A DNA stretch of 64,000 nt from Metaphire vulgaris (lineage: Eukaryota; Annelida; Clitellata; Crassiclitellata; Megascolecidae), in assembly GCA_018105865.1 (NCBI GenBank), contig CM030848.1, positions 3,984,001 through 4,048,000 of the forward strand, given 5' to 3'. Numbering within the stretch: position 1 is the stretch's first letter; each line of letters starts with the position of its first letter. Position numbers and translations under genes: made by a program. Below are positions 22,431-34,032 of this stretch, piece after piece. Under the pieces are notes generated by a model that was not told where the DNA came from, ran no database searches, and was given only the letters and a program-made list of their open reading frames with translations.

Positions 22431-22677
22431 ACCTATCAGATTGTACAAATTTCATTTAGGGTTTCACATTAGTCAGCAGTCATCATCCGGAGCAGCAGCA
22501 TATCACGCATCTGCTTCTCCAGACTCTCATTGTGAAGGGCAACCTGCCTTTGGAATTGTAGAAACTGATTAGTTCAGAGAATTCATGACTGCAATTCAAC
22601 CCAAATATGCAATGCCATCAAGGTCACATCTCACATAGAAGCTGCTTCCAAGGCTAAGGAAAAGCATTGAAGAACTA

Positions 22678-23286
22678 GTGTCAGCTAACGTTGCAAAGGC
22701 AAGCAGCATGTCACTCACCAAGGACATATGGACTGACAAGTGCATGCACTCATACCTGGCATTAACAGGTCACACATTCACTGACTTTGAGTTGCAGCTG
22801 GTTGATATCTTGCAACCATTTGCAGAAGTGACAGATTTGACACAAGGAGGCAAGTATGTCACCATCAGTTGTGTTGTTCCTTCTGTTGTTGCACTTCTCA
22901 GGTGCATGGCTGAGCTGAGCGGTCGTGCAAGTTACCATGGAACCTTGATGACAGCACTTGTTGCATCAATCCACAAGTGTTTCAGTGGACTTTTTCAGAC
23001 ACTGCAGATCCAGCCCGCATCAACTGTACAACACGAGTCATTTGAGCAGTTAATCTATCCAGCTGCTGCTGTCTTGGATCCAGCATATGGTTTTGTTTGG
23101 CTGGATTCAGATAATTATTTCGGTTCGGCAGTAGTCAAGGCCAATGTTAAGGATTTTATTATAGATTACATAGTTCATGAAGCAGAAAATCTGCCCATTC
23201 CAACAACTCCGGATAATCCTGCCCACACTGGTGATACAGAAGAGTTGAACACTCCATCTGCAAGTAATTGTACAGTAATTGAGTGA
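22678..23286 (+). pseudogene. hAT transposase fragment (ZBED-type)
   Basis: A 202-codon open frame contains SLTKDIWTDKCMHSYLALTG, HTFTDFELQ, then LVDILQPFAEVTDLTQGGKY and VTISCVVPSVVALLRCM, and AAVLDPAYGFVWL. This is the hAT RNaseH-like region: the xLTTDxWTS...SYLxxTxHFI block, then the LxPFxxATxxLSxxxxPTxSxVxPxxxxL block and AxxLDPRFK. Between ELQ and LVD the middle of the transposase is missing (internal deletion), and the C-terminal dimerisation domain is absent. It cannot be active but shows which superfamily the terminal words belong to. Confidence 0.75.
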
Positions 23287-23455
23287 TTAATTGTTTTGCA
23301 TTATGTCATTAGGTGACCTTGGTCTTGGTCTTGGTCTCGATGGTAGTGGTCTTGTTCTTGGTATTGATGGTAGTGGTCTTGGTCTTGATGATTAGTGGTC
23401 TTGGTCTTGTCTTGGTCTTGGAACTGCTTGTATTGACTACATCTCTGTTCTACAG

Positions 23456-25004
23456 ATCCAATCAATCAATGAATCAATAAACTTCTATGGCACCACTATC
23501 ATAATGCCCAGGGCATCAGCCAAAGGCTAACCAAATCCAAACTGAATTTGAGCCAGGTCAATTCGGAAAGATCAGTCAGAACAGCGGGAAGCAATCGAAG
23601 GAGACAAGCCAAGTCAAACAGGTATGTTTTGAGACTTGATCCGAAAGGTGATAAAGTGTTGTTATGTGAAGTGGTATTGGTAATGAATTCCAGAGACTAC
23701 GGCCACACACTGAGAAACAACTAGTGCCAATGAAAGTATGAGAATGAGGAACAGCAAATGAAGGTCCTGTCAAATACTTAGTGGAGTGATTAGTAGGTCG
23801 AGAGATAAGTCATCTCTTAATACAATTATTGGTTCATTATATAACATGGATTTATATACTAAAAGACAGATTTTATAATTACAGTAGCTGGGGATATATG
23901 TTCAAATCTGGGAGTTTTGGATATGATTCTGACTAAAGAATTTTGTGCTCTCTGGAGTTACTGCATATTTGAATTTGTGATGCCAAAAAGCAGGGAATTT
24001 GCAATAATCTAGGAGACAGACTATCAATGCACCAGCTAGTTGAATAAGGATAGGCCTAGGAACTAGATGACAGATGTGATAGATGTCTCAAATATAATAG
24101 TGAGAACTTTTGCAGATTGAATTTATGTGACTAGTGAAAGAGAGGGAAGATTCAAATGTCATACCAAGGTGCAATCAGAAGTACTTCTAGAAGCAGTAGA
24201 ATCTCCTAGTACTACAGATTTCATAGATTCAAATTTGGTGAATTGAAGCTGGAGTATCTAAAGCAAGAACTCATTTTTGATTAATTTAGAAGAAGCTTCT
24301 TTAACTGAATAATAGAGAAGGCAGTGGATAAAGTCTCGAAGGATTAGTTTGACAAGGAGTGATCAAAAGAGATGATAATTTGAGTATCATCAGCATAAAG
24401 ATGATAGGCCACTTGATGTTAATCCAGAAGTGAACCCAAGGGGGTTGTATAGAAAGTAAATAACAGAGATCCAAGGAACAAGCCTTGCGAGATGCCACAT
24501 GACACATCAGTGGTAGTCAAGAAATTCTCATTTATTATCACTGATTGCGTGAAGATATAAATATGAGTTAAACCAATGTAAAGCAGTATTGGAGATTCCA
24601 AACCAATGCTCAGGACAATGATGAATAGAATGATCAACAGTATCAAAATCGGCAGATTGGTCACGAAGTAAAAGAGCAATAACTTTCCCAGCATCAATAG
24701 ATCAAACAATGTAATCATGAACTGCCAACATAGCTGTTTCGGTGGAATGATATATTTGGTACACAGACTGGAAAGGGTGGGAGTGTGGACTAGAACATGA
24801 ATGAGCATGTATTTGCTTTGCAACTATTCTATCAAGAATATTCAATAGGAAGTCAAGATTAGATATAGGCTTACAGTTGGACGAGTTGTCAGGAGAGAGA
24901 TATAGCTTTTTAAGTAGTGGGTGAACAACTGCATGGGCAAAGGAAGAGGGGAAACACCCTTTGAGCAATAATAGCTTTATAAGCTGTGTTATTATTGAGC
25001 CCAA
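23456..25004 (-). pseudogene. CR1-like LINE, most of RT, decayed
   Basis: Reading down the minus strand: IITQLIKLLLLKGCFPSSFA, HAVVHPLLKK, NCKPISNLDFLLNILDRIVA, HSTETAMLAVHDYI, a frame-broken FDTVDHSI, VSCGISQGLFLGSLLFTFY (for [16 protein letters not shown]) and CGRSLWNSLPIPLH. The 3' end at 23456-23500 contains GGTGCCATAGAAGTTTATTG with ATTG repeats, the local version of the LINE 3' motif. Many stops. The hAT element 21528-23455 inserted at or next to its 3' end. Confidence 0.72.
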
Positions 25005-25090
25005 TACCGTATTTGCACAATTATTACCCGCACACGTATATAACCCGCATACGTGTATAACCCGCGGTAAATTATGAATTATGTTCCAAT
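25005..25090. repeat. Short array of TATAACCCGCATACGTG units
   Basis: Three degenerate ~17-bp units (ATTACCCGCACACGTA, TATAACCCGCATACGTG, TATAACCCGCGG) follow CCGTATTTGCACAATT. This looks like a DNA-transposon terminus whose partner is missing. Its left border coincides with the end of recognisable LINE coding sequence. Confidence 0.4.
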
Positions 25091-25189
25091 GTCCTAGCAT
25101 AAGCCACAGAGCACTGAACTATTTACAGAATGCAAAACAACAAGCAGCAAATGGCACAGGATCTTGAAAAGTGTTAATTATAAGTGTGT

Positions 25190-25445
25190 TAATGTTTTCA
25201 AAATTGTTTCATTTGTGCTTTCAATTCCTTACTGTGAGCACATTTTTAGTGCAATGTCATCTAAATGGCGCAATGAACGAAACAGATGCTCTGTAGAACT
25301 ACTGAACAATTAACTTTTCATATAGGGCCTAGTTTTAACTTGCAAGAATTGTCATGAATTTTCAGAAAAAATAAAACATGATCCACAGTTGCTGAAGTGT
25401 GCAAAAGTCAGAACAAATATAATTTTAAGAAATAACAGCTTATTG
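25190..25445 (+). pseudogene. hAT transposase C-terminal (dimerisation) fragment
   Basis: The plus strand reads IPYCEHIFSAMSSKWRNERN followed by RCSVELLNN, then after a stop LTCKNCHEFSEKIKHDPQLL and KCAKVR. In hAT proteins of the ZBED type the dimerisation domain reads SNAxVERVFSxMxxxWTDERNRxSVxLLKAEL...SCxEFYxxI...LLKAAR. This may be what is left of the element begun at 25005. Confidence 0.6.
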
Positions 25446-25570
25446 CAAAATTAGAGTTTGTTTTAAACGATTTTTACGCTATGTAAAAGTTAGGCCTAAA
25501 ACACATGTGCATGTTTTTGATCAATGTCCTTTATAGAAATTTTTCACAGTTGGCAACCCTACTAGCGAAC

Positions 25571-26161
25571 ATCATTAACAGTGATGGGCAACTAACTAAA
25601 AAACATTAGTTTAACTACAACTAAATTTAAACTAGAAACAAGTAGCTAAACTTTTAGTTACAAACTAACTTTCAAAAATAGTTAACTAAACTAAAAAAAT
25701 ATAGTTAAACTTTTTGCAACTAATTTTATAACTATTTTTCAGGTTTCAGGTATGTGTTCATGAAAATATAAACGATGCTTGCAACATGAACATGTGAGTT
25801 AATGAACCATTGAATTAATTAATAATTGTCTATTTTAATATTTAAGTCTTAGTCTGAACTGCAGGAACACAAGTTTGTCAAGTTTGTTTGGAAAAAATGA
25901 CCCCAAAAGAAATAGATAAAAAAGGTACTGTTATTGAGAATTCGGGACACCAACTAAAAAGTTTTAGTTAAACTATTTAGTTATTAACTAAAAATATTCA
26001 GTTAAACTAGCATTTTAACTAAACTATTTATAGTTAATTAAACTATGAAGATAACTACAAAACTTTAGTTAAACTTTTAGTTAGTAACTAATTAACTAAT
26101 TAACTAATTAACTAATTCTGATAACTAGTTAGAGAGGAAGTTGCCCATCACTGATCATTAA
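25571..26161. mobile_element. hAT MITE with TAACTAAA/TTTAGTTA termini
   Basis: Ends CAGTGATGGGCAACT (25579) and AGTTGCCCATCACTG (to 26153) are perfect 15-bp inverted repeats, flanked by a perfect 8-bp duplication ATCATTAA. Both sides are packed with AACTAAAC and TTTAGTTAACTA words. 575 bp, no coding remains. Confidence 0.92.
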
Positions 26162-26201
26162 AAGTGGCTCCGTCATATCTAACTGATATGTTCTGCATAA
26201 A

Positions 26202-26672
26202 GGACTGGTCCACAAATGATGTAACGCAGGCCTGACCGCAACCTGGCCGTTGCTGGAGGTTGGGCATCCGGCAACATTTGTTATGAAGTTATGAAACAAC
26301 TGAAGACATTCTTGTTTGATTGAGTTCGCAACTGACATGAGGAGGGGATAATTTCCGTAATAATAATAATGTGAAGTAACTCAACACAGCATTTTTAAGT
26401 GACGACCTTTTTTGTTTGTCAGGGTATTGAGAGAAGGGAAAAATCAAAGGATGGCCTTTTTTGCTTGTCAGTATGTTTGGAAAGGGAAAAAATATAAGGA
26501 TGAATTACCTTTTTTGCTTGTCAAGACTTTTCAGAAGTCTAAAATGGAGGTCGGCCCGTAGTGACGTCATACTTTAGGGGGTCTGACTTTTTTTACGTCG
26601 CGTTACATAAGAGGGGCGAAGTTGAAAAAAGGGGCAAAATCGCGTTACGTCATTTATGGACGACCCTAAAAA
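26202..26672. mobile_element. DNA transposon remnant with GTCCATAAATGACGTAACGC ends
   Basis: The left GGTCCACAAATGATGTAACG (26207) and right CGTTACGTCATTTATGGACG (to about 26663) are imperfect inverted repeats of over 20 bp. Inside are three GACGACC or GATGGCC-(T)n-GCTTGTCA words (26400-26421, 26450-26470, 26498-26522). I see no transposase or clear target duplication, and I do not assign a superfamily. Confidence 0.5.
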
Positions 26673-27465
26673 GAAACCTGTTGAAGAAATGTTCTACGAT
26701 CCTAAGCGGGTGGTTGATATTTTATTGTAGAAAAATTGGCTGAATTGATGAATCAGGGTGTGATGATAAGGAGAAGGAACCAGATATAACATTTAACTTT
26801 TCCCTACGAAGAATGCTATTTATAGATTTTCAAAGTTTCCGGAACTATCAAATCAAATAAGCCATAACTAAAACACCGATCGGTATCTAAATTCTTGAGA
26901 ATTCATGTGTGGGCATAGTTCAGATTTCTGCAATCTAAAATGAGCTAAATATATTTACCAGTAAATGTGAGCCTTAAATCCAGAAATAATATGAAAACTT
27001 CATTAGGCTTAATGGGCGTATTATTCAGTTTTCAATACTAACCGGATCCTATCTTATATCCTATGCTATCAATGAAACAAATGCTGTCAGCTTAAAATCA
27101 GTAGTAGACAGAGTTTCACAAATTATTCGGAAAATTCAGAAATTCAGAAATTCAGAACAAATCAACCGATAGCAGGTTTCATTTACTTTAATACGACAAC
27201 CACTAAGGTAAGAGCTCAACGATGATTATGGTCGATGAGACGATACACTTTAACGCCATAGAATACTTTTAAAAGCCAAGAAGATTCCAGTAGAGATTGC
27301 GGTTGATATTTTTAAAAAGCTGTTTCACAATTTCTCCTGTTTTAAATTGTGGAATAAACACCACTTGCAAATTTTGTTAGATTAAATACATTCCAAACCT
27401 CAGAAATGTTTTATGAAACCATCAAAACATAAACAGTTATCCAATAAATACTTCACCGACTGATG
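26673..27465. other. Intergenic, nothing recognised
   Basis: About 800 AT-rich bases with no open frame or repeat I recognise. Confidence 0.35.
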
Positions 27466-27547
27466 GGGGGGTTACGACAATTCGCCTCCCGACTTTTCGT
27501 ATACGACACTTCGTCTACAGACTTTTGGTCGACCGACAATATAGGTC

Positions 27548-28165
<618 letters not shown>

Positions 28166-28364
28166 TACGACAATTGGTCTACTGACACTTGGTCTACTGA
28201 CATCGTGCGCCTTTACACTAGAAAACGAAATTTGATTATTAAGCCCCTTCCCTATTTTGTTGACGTCAATAATGGACACCCCTATTCAGCTACAGTGGGA
28301 GGTCCCTATTAGTTGTTTTAGATAGTTGGAGCCCCGGGCGACAGTCCCTCTACCCCGTATCGTA

Positions 28365-28513
28365 GAGTCGTTTCATTCGGATCCGTGACCATTTTGTTCC
28401 TACTTTTTTATTGCTGATTCATGTACCTTTGACTATTAGAAGATTTAGCTCCTATGTCCCTCCAAATTTGGGGCTAACTGTGCAAGAGTCCAAATTCCAA
28501 GATGGCCGCCAAT

Positions 28514-28558
<45 letters not shown>

Positions 28559-28880
28559 ATTCAAGTAAATAACTGTTGAAAATTCTTGACCAATTTGATC
28601 AAATTTGCATGGTGGTTAGCAATAATACTTGTTATAAGATGGTTATGCAAAATTTTTACTAATTACATTTCAAACAGGTTGCCGTCCACCATATTAGCGA
28701 TTGAATGTAAAAAGTAAGTCAAATCTCGTTAATTTCTAAAGCGCTTTCAAAAGATGCACCGAAGTAGCTCCTTATTCCTATGCGCTTAATCTCAAATGAA
28801 GTAGCCTAGCTATAGCCAAAGGTGGGTCATTCGTGCCGGGTCATTTAATCAAAAGGGTGAGTGGGCAGGACGCTACAGCT
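28365..28880. other. Unassigned block with (TA)n
   Basis: No gene recognised. A (TA)n run lies at 28518-28556. The block is part of the material separating two halves of the foldback element. Confidence 0.4.
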
Positions 28881-29183
28881 ATGGAGGAAATGATTTTATA
28901 TAGAGAAATTATTTTATTTTAGAAAGAAAAACATGAGGAGATGTTGCAAGAAGGGGAGAAAATTGTGACTCAGAGTTTGTTATTTGGCTTTGATGTAGAC
29001 AGCGAAGGGATATTGGAATTTAGTTCCAAAGCTCTGGTGCAGCGTATGAAAAAGCACGATTACAAATTTTGAGAGATGATTGATTCAGAGGTCGAAGGAG
29101 AGTTACATGAGCAATCTAGTAGATCCAGGTTGTTGTGGAACTATAAGATTTCTTAGGTAGACTGGTTTTGCTGTATGAAGTGA

Positions 29184-30730
29184 GTTATAAGCAGACTTGG
29201 AGTCGAGGCCACAACTGTCGAGGCCAAGGCGAGGCCAAGGCCAGGAGGGAGGCCAAGGCCAAGGCCAGGATTGAGGCCAAGGCCAAGGCCAAGGCCAGCA
29301 GGTCCGAAGTCAAGGCCAAGGCCAAGGCCAGCAGATATTTGGCGTTTTTGGCCAAATTTTTAGGTACATTTTGCCAAATTTTTTGCACATTTTACATTTA
29401 TTTATTTGTTACATTATTTCTTCATTTCCTTGGAGCCACGCCCCTGCCCCCAAATGACGCCCCCGTTAAACACGAAGTCATGAAATAATGCAGAAGTGTT
29501 AAACTCTACAGTTTAATCCACAGTTGGTTGCGTAGTTGGCAACTTGGAGGATTGAGGAGGGCCTACGAATATGACTTATATGAGAGTGCCCAAGGCCTAC
29601 GAAGACCTTAAAACGGCCCTGCAGTAGCCACCTCAGTGGAAGGGATGTACATGGACAGTGGGGTCAAATCCCCTTTTCCTGCAAATCGCGCGCTGATCAG
29701 GGCCAACACTGATTTGGGCAGATTAAACGTCAAAATATTGAAATTTTGGGGGCCAAACAAGTGCTTGATTGGTGCCCTGGCTCCTTATGGAGACGTCCAT
29801 GGCAGTAGGGTCCAGTTACTACCAACCATGTTTTAAAAATAAAATTAAAATACCTTTTGATGTTTTGTAGCTGTTTGCCAGTCTCGTGTTTTATATCCAG
29901 ATGTTTCTTGAACCCACTTGAAGTTCCTCGAGTTTCACTTATTATTTCGCGACATTGCTTGCATTTCACGGACCACTTTTTGTTCAATTATTATTTTGAA
30001 ATCGGTGAAAGCAAACTTCAAAATGCTAGGCTCATTTGTAGCCATATTCTTTGCTTGCGTATTTTTACTTACAAACTTTAATAGCAATAGGTAGGCCTAC
30101 AGCAGAGATTGCTGTCACTACGGCACCGTTTCTTTTCCAAGTCTCACAACCTCCTTAGCCTAAGCAGATGCAGACTCGCAGGTGTCTCTGTTATACTTTA
30201 GAGACATAAACCCCGGGCCCCTGTGAAGTGCCGCAGTTCAGAACTGCTCTAAAATAGACGCCATATATCCATTTAGGTTCAAGCCTTTTTAATACTTTTA
30301 TTAGCAAAGAAACCCAATTATCTGGTCCAAATACCTACTTCAATCCCTGAGGCAATGTTCGCTTCAAACAATGTCAGCCTTGTCAATGCAAGCAACATAA
30401 TTACAAGCTATTAGACTTAACAGGAATTCTCAGGGTCTACCGTTTGGATTGAACAGAGGACGTTTTGTTCAGATATTATTTGTCACTACCAACATTTTGA
30501 ATGCGCGATTTTCTTGTTTAATTCCATGGTGTGAGGGCTTGGCCTCGAGTACACAAGGCCGAGGACTTGTATCCCGAGGCCAAGCCAAGGCCGAGGACTT
30601 GTACCCGAGGCCAAGGCCAGCAGATCCGAGGCCAAGGCCAAGGCCGAGGACTTGTATCCCGAGGCCAAGGCCAAGGCCAGCGTCACTTGGCCAAGGCCAC
30701 GGCCTCGAGGACTCCAAGTCTGGTTATAAG
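29184..30730 (-). mobile_element. hAT element with GAGGCCAAGGCC termini
   Basis: Ends CAGACTTGGAGTC (29192) and GACTCCAAGTCTG (to 30722) are perfect 13-bp inverted repeats flanked by a perfect 8-bp duplication GTTATAAG (29184-29191, 30723-30730). Left (29205-29332) and right (30540-30712) subterminal regions are arrays of GAGGCCAAGGCCAAGGCC. A BED-type zinc finger is encoded on the minus strand (29860-29987). The rest of the transposase is gone. Confidence 0.93.
29860..29987 (-). pseudogene. BED zinc finger exon of a hAT transposase
   Basis: Reads MNKKWSVKCKQCREIISETR, GTSSGFKKHLDIKHETGKQL. The C-x2-C (KCKQC) and H-x4-H (HLDIKH) spacing with SGxxKHLxxKH is the BED-finger signature, the DNA-binding domain at the N-terminus of many hAT transposases. 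No downstream catalytic domain follows in any frame before the element ends at 29192. Confidence 0.7.
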
Positions 30731-31458
30731 TCATCGATATTATTTTATATTTAATGCGTTCTGCTATTTTGAGCCAGTGGAGAGATTTGAGTAATGGTGT
30801 AATGTGGCAAAATTTAAACGATTTAGTTACTGCACGAGCTAAGCCATTTTGAATCGATTGGAGTTTACATATGGAAGCCTTTGGAAGATTGTGAAACAGT
30901 GAGTTGCAGTAGTATAACTTAGAGTGAACTATTGAAGTGGCAATGGTGGAAGCAGTTTTAATATCAAGGTAGGGACGAAGGCGACGTAGATCACGAATGA
31001 GAGCATAACAGGTTTTTGATAGTTGAGATATGTGAGCTTCAAAATTTAGGGAGGAGTCAAAAGTAAATCCAAGATTTTTTGCAGTTGGAACAGGGGTTTT
31101 TGAATGCAGCAGACGTTAAGACGTCAATGCGATATGCAGCCCTTAATTTAAGAGGTCTATGGTTGTAACTGACATTAAGCGATCAACTGCCCTTTTGAAA
31201 TTGCTGAAGGTAAACCAGCAGTCATCACTGTAGACAATGACGACTTAAAAAGTCATACACTAACTGGAGCTAACCCGAACACACATCGCACTAACGTCAC
31301 GGATCCCATTGAAATGGCCTTCAGACGACTCTACTAGCAGTAAGTAATCTGTGTCTCATTCCATTCAAATTATTCATTGGTTGCAGCTTATAGCACAATC
31401 GCTAAATAATTATAACTAATGTTTAAATCGCTAAATAATTATAAATAAATAATTAATT

Positions 31459-31803
31459 ATTATTATTATTATTATCAACAACAACAAAAATCAGTGCGTT
31501 TGATGACAGCTGGCAGTTCTCTGGACACGTCTTTGGCACGCAGGTTTCGATGTGGCCAAAGATTTCTTCCTTCGTGCAGCAGTGTTCGCTGTGACCGCAG
31601 GTGACGTGCTGGATCTTGTTTTCCTGGCCACAAGCACAGTCGGTCTTCGTCGGGTCCCAGATGCACTGGCATCCAGTGGGAGGGTCAATCTGTTCGTCAA
31701 CTTTCTTGATTTCGGTTCGTTCACGGCTGTACGGCACGATCTGTCTTCTACGACATCTTCATTGAGAGCATTCTCCTCATTATCGACATCTGTTTTCTAT
31801 AAC
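31459..31803 (-). other. Insert with a Cys-rich open frame
   Basis: Inside the foldback copy. The insert has higher GC than its surroundings. In minus orientation it encodes a stop-free stretch of about 90 residues (from about 31760) including GCQCIWDPTKTDCACGQ, HVTCGHSEHCCTKEE and ETCVPKTCPENCQL. That is at least 11 Cys in about 50 residues. It then runs into an (AAT)n-like tail (31455-31475). The composition and tail suggest a retrocopied cellular mRNA piece or a captured exon. I do not recognise the protein. Confidence 0.45.
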
Positions 31804-32689
31804 TATTATAACTAATGCTTAAATCGTTAAATAATTATAACTAATGCTTAATTGTTTCAGAAAGAAGTTTTGCTATAAAATGAAACAAACGGGCAAAATC
31901 TGTAGCTGGGTCAATAGAAATATACTTCGCTGCAAAAATGCAAAATTGACGTTACTGAAATACTGATGATCCCATTAGAGCGTTAGACATCGGTAGCCTG
32001 TTGCATAGAAGAGCATTTGCTTTATAATATATATTATTAAATTTATACAACTACAATAATAATAACACTAAATAATAACACTCAAATCTAGTTCCTATTA
32101 ATCACGCCTTAACAGTTTCCCCAGTCCATGTGCAGTTGAAATTGAAATTATTTGTTTTCCGTGACATTCAATGATCTCCATCTGATCATTTTCCCATCTT
32201 CACCATTTAAAGTATCTGCTCGCCTACTCCGCCTCGTGGCACCTACTCTTTTCGCCGTCATAAGAAAATTGACGTAGCCTTGTTACTAACCCTCCCACTA
32301 CTGTGCCGTCACTGATCAACAAATACAATTCAGTGTTACCCGGTCTTATCGATAAACATGCTCCTACCATTACAAGACCTCTTTCATCTCACAACAGAAA
32401 ACCCTGGTACAACTCTTTCATTCATGCTTTCAAGTCATTTCACAGACGTCTTGAACGAACCTACCATGGAACACATTCTCCCAGAGTTGTAGCAAGTACA
32501 CAATGCTTCAAGTACAAATACAAGCACAAGTACCTGGCCTCCAAGTACAAGTACAAGTACTTAAATTCACAAAACTTCGAGTACAAGTACAAGTACCTGG
32601 CCTCCAAGTATAAGTACAAGTACTAAAAATTTGTACTCGAGTACAACTCGAGTACAAGTACAAGTACCAAGTAGGCTACTACACCTTTG

Positions 32690-32755
32690 CCAATCTATCG
32701 GTGTGCTTTATTTCCAAATGTTTCACGAAGTTAGACGTGGACCGCATTTTTCTAT
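32690..32755 (-). pseudogene. BED zinc finger remnant
   Basis: Minus strand reads MRSTSNFVKHLEIKHTDRLA, matching the second half of a BED finger (SNxxKHLxxKH). It is directly joined to the CAAGTAC-rich left block, so the catalytic part was deleted. Confidence 0.55.
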
Positions 32756-32886
32756 TATAACTTTATTTGTACAACATTTACATTAACCACTAAGACTATT
32801 TTTCTTAAATTTGTAATCAGTAAATGCAAATTTAACCACACGAGGCACTTTACACTCTTTACACTATTGCCTGGCTGATAATATAC

Positions 32887-34032
32887 CTTCCCCATAGAGT
32901 TGTTTTAGTTATTCGTGTGGTTTTAGTCACAGTTATAATTAGTTAATGCCAACCTAGTTTTAGTTACTATTAGTTATAGCTATTGTATATAGTTTAATGA
33001 TAGTTACAGTTATAGTTAACTAAATATAACTTGAGAACATTTTAGTTACAGTTAGTCGTTTTAGTTAGAGTCAGTTATAGTTATTGATAAAACAAAATGT
33101 ACAGTACACTTGATTTCAAAGAAAGGCACAATAGTACTATATGAATTGTCATTAAGTGCGGAAACAATCGGCATACTCCTTGGCATGATGTGCTTTCAGA
33201 TGATTTTTGAGGTTGCTAGGATTTCTCCCACTCAACACAGCATCACAACGTTTTCGCTTCCCCTGCGCTTCTACATCTACAGTGCATTCGCTATTGTTCT
33301 CGCCAGCTGTATATTGAAAGAAGTCCCAAATCACGCTAGATTTCGGCGGCCGCCGTTTATTTCTTGAAGAACCTTTGCCGTGGATCACAGTTAAACAAAT
33401 ACGGTCGCAATAAAAAATACAGTGCACACGGCACAGTGCACACTGCACAGTGTACACAGGCCACATGTACAAGTGGCCGCAGAGACTAACCAGTCGACCA
33501 GTCAGCCAATGCAGCTGGCTGCTAAGTCATTGTCAATGAATCTCCTAATTCGCCCTATGCATTCTGTTACTCTGTATTAAATGATGCTGCTGCAGCCTGC
33601 AAGGCATGCACTGCTGCCACTGCAGGCGTACACTAAACTGAACTAGCCAACTAGAGCACCGAGCCGAGGGCAGGAGATATCGAAGGCAACGAGGGGGTTG
33701 GGTTTGCAGCAGCCCGATTACTTAACGTACGCAAAGCAAGGCTGCCGCCGTCGCTGTCGGCGGTAATGTGATTCTGTTGAGACAGATGCAACGAAGCATT
33801 CATGTTTAATTCGTTAGTTATCGTTATTAGGTTTCAGTTATTATTAGTTAGACAGGTTTAGTTATCGTTGTTCGTTAGTTATTGTACCAAGCATTTCAGT
33901 TATTATTAGTTACAGTTATTTAGTGGTGTTTTAGTTATAGTTACAGTTATCGTTAACGAACATCTTTAGTTTCCGTTAACGATTATTATTTTCCTTATCG
34001 TTATCGTTAACGAGATCAACACTACTTCCCCA
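32887..34032 (-). mobile_element. hAT element with TTAGTTATAGTTACAG termini
   Basis: Flanked by a perfect 8-bp duplication CTTCCCCA (32887-32894, 34025-34032). Ends TAGAGTTGTTTTAGTTA and, inward from the right, TAGTGTTGATCTCGTTA are inverted with mismatches. Both ends are arrays of TTAGTTATAGTTA/CAGTTATCGTTAACG words (32899-33085, 33805-34015). A BED finger is encoded on the minus strand near 33155-33360. This is the innermost level of the nest. Confidence 0.85.
33155..33360 (-). pseudogene. BED zinc finger frame of a hAT transposase
   Basis: The minus-strand frame contains KSSVIWDFFQYTAGENNSEC followed downstream by LSGRNPSNLKNHLKAHHAKE. A BED finger normally shows SxVWxxF...xxxC..C...SGxxTSNLxxHLxxHH. 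The first Cys pair is degenerate (NSEC ... RCDAV). Only the finger is present. Confidence 0.65.

Larger units (their letters stand above)
21528..23455 (+). mobile_element. hAT element with GGTCTTGGTCTCGAGACC termini
   Basis: Ends CAGGGATGTAG (21536) and CTACATCTCTG (to 23447) are inverted, flanked by a perfect 8-bp duplication TTCTACAG (21528-21535, 23448-23455). Both subterminal regions are built from one word: GGTCTTGGTCTCGAGACCG at 21550-21715 and CTTGGTCTTGGTCTCGATGG at 23318-23425. It keeps part of a hAT transposase (22678-23286) and is itself invaded by foldback element 3 (21742-22421). Confidence 0.9.
28885..31329 (-). pseudogene. CR1-like LINE split by a hAT element
   Basis: On the minus strand 31260-31160 gives DDCWFTFSNFKRAVDRLMSV (the segment just after the YADD box). 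31110-30740 gives LLCSHS-type and SILPLAQN-type motifs of the RLDYC/LxxAQ region. Across the hAT insertion, 29170-28940 gives PQQPGSTRLL and FHTLHQSFGTKFQYPF, a shifted form of the C-terminal AAPKLWNSIP region. All frames are broken. 5'-truncated near 31329. Confidence 0.55.

Noticed and set aside
29168..30794. Lys/Ala- and Arg/Pro-rich frames (KAKAKASR, RPRPRT)
   Set aside because: They are translations of GAGGCCAAGGCC arrays at the hAT ends.
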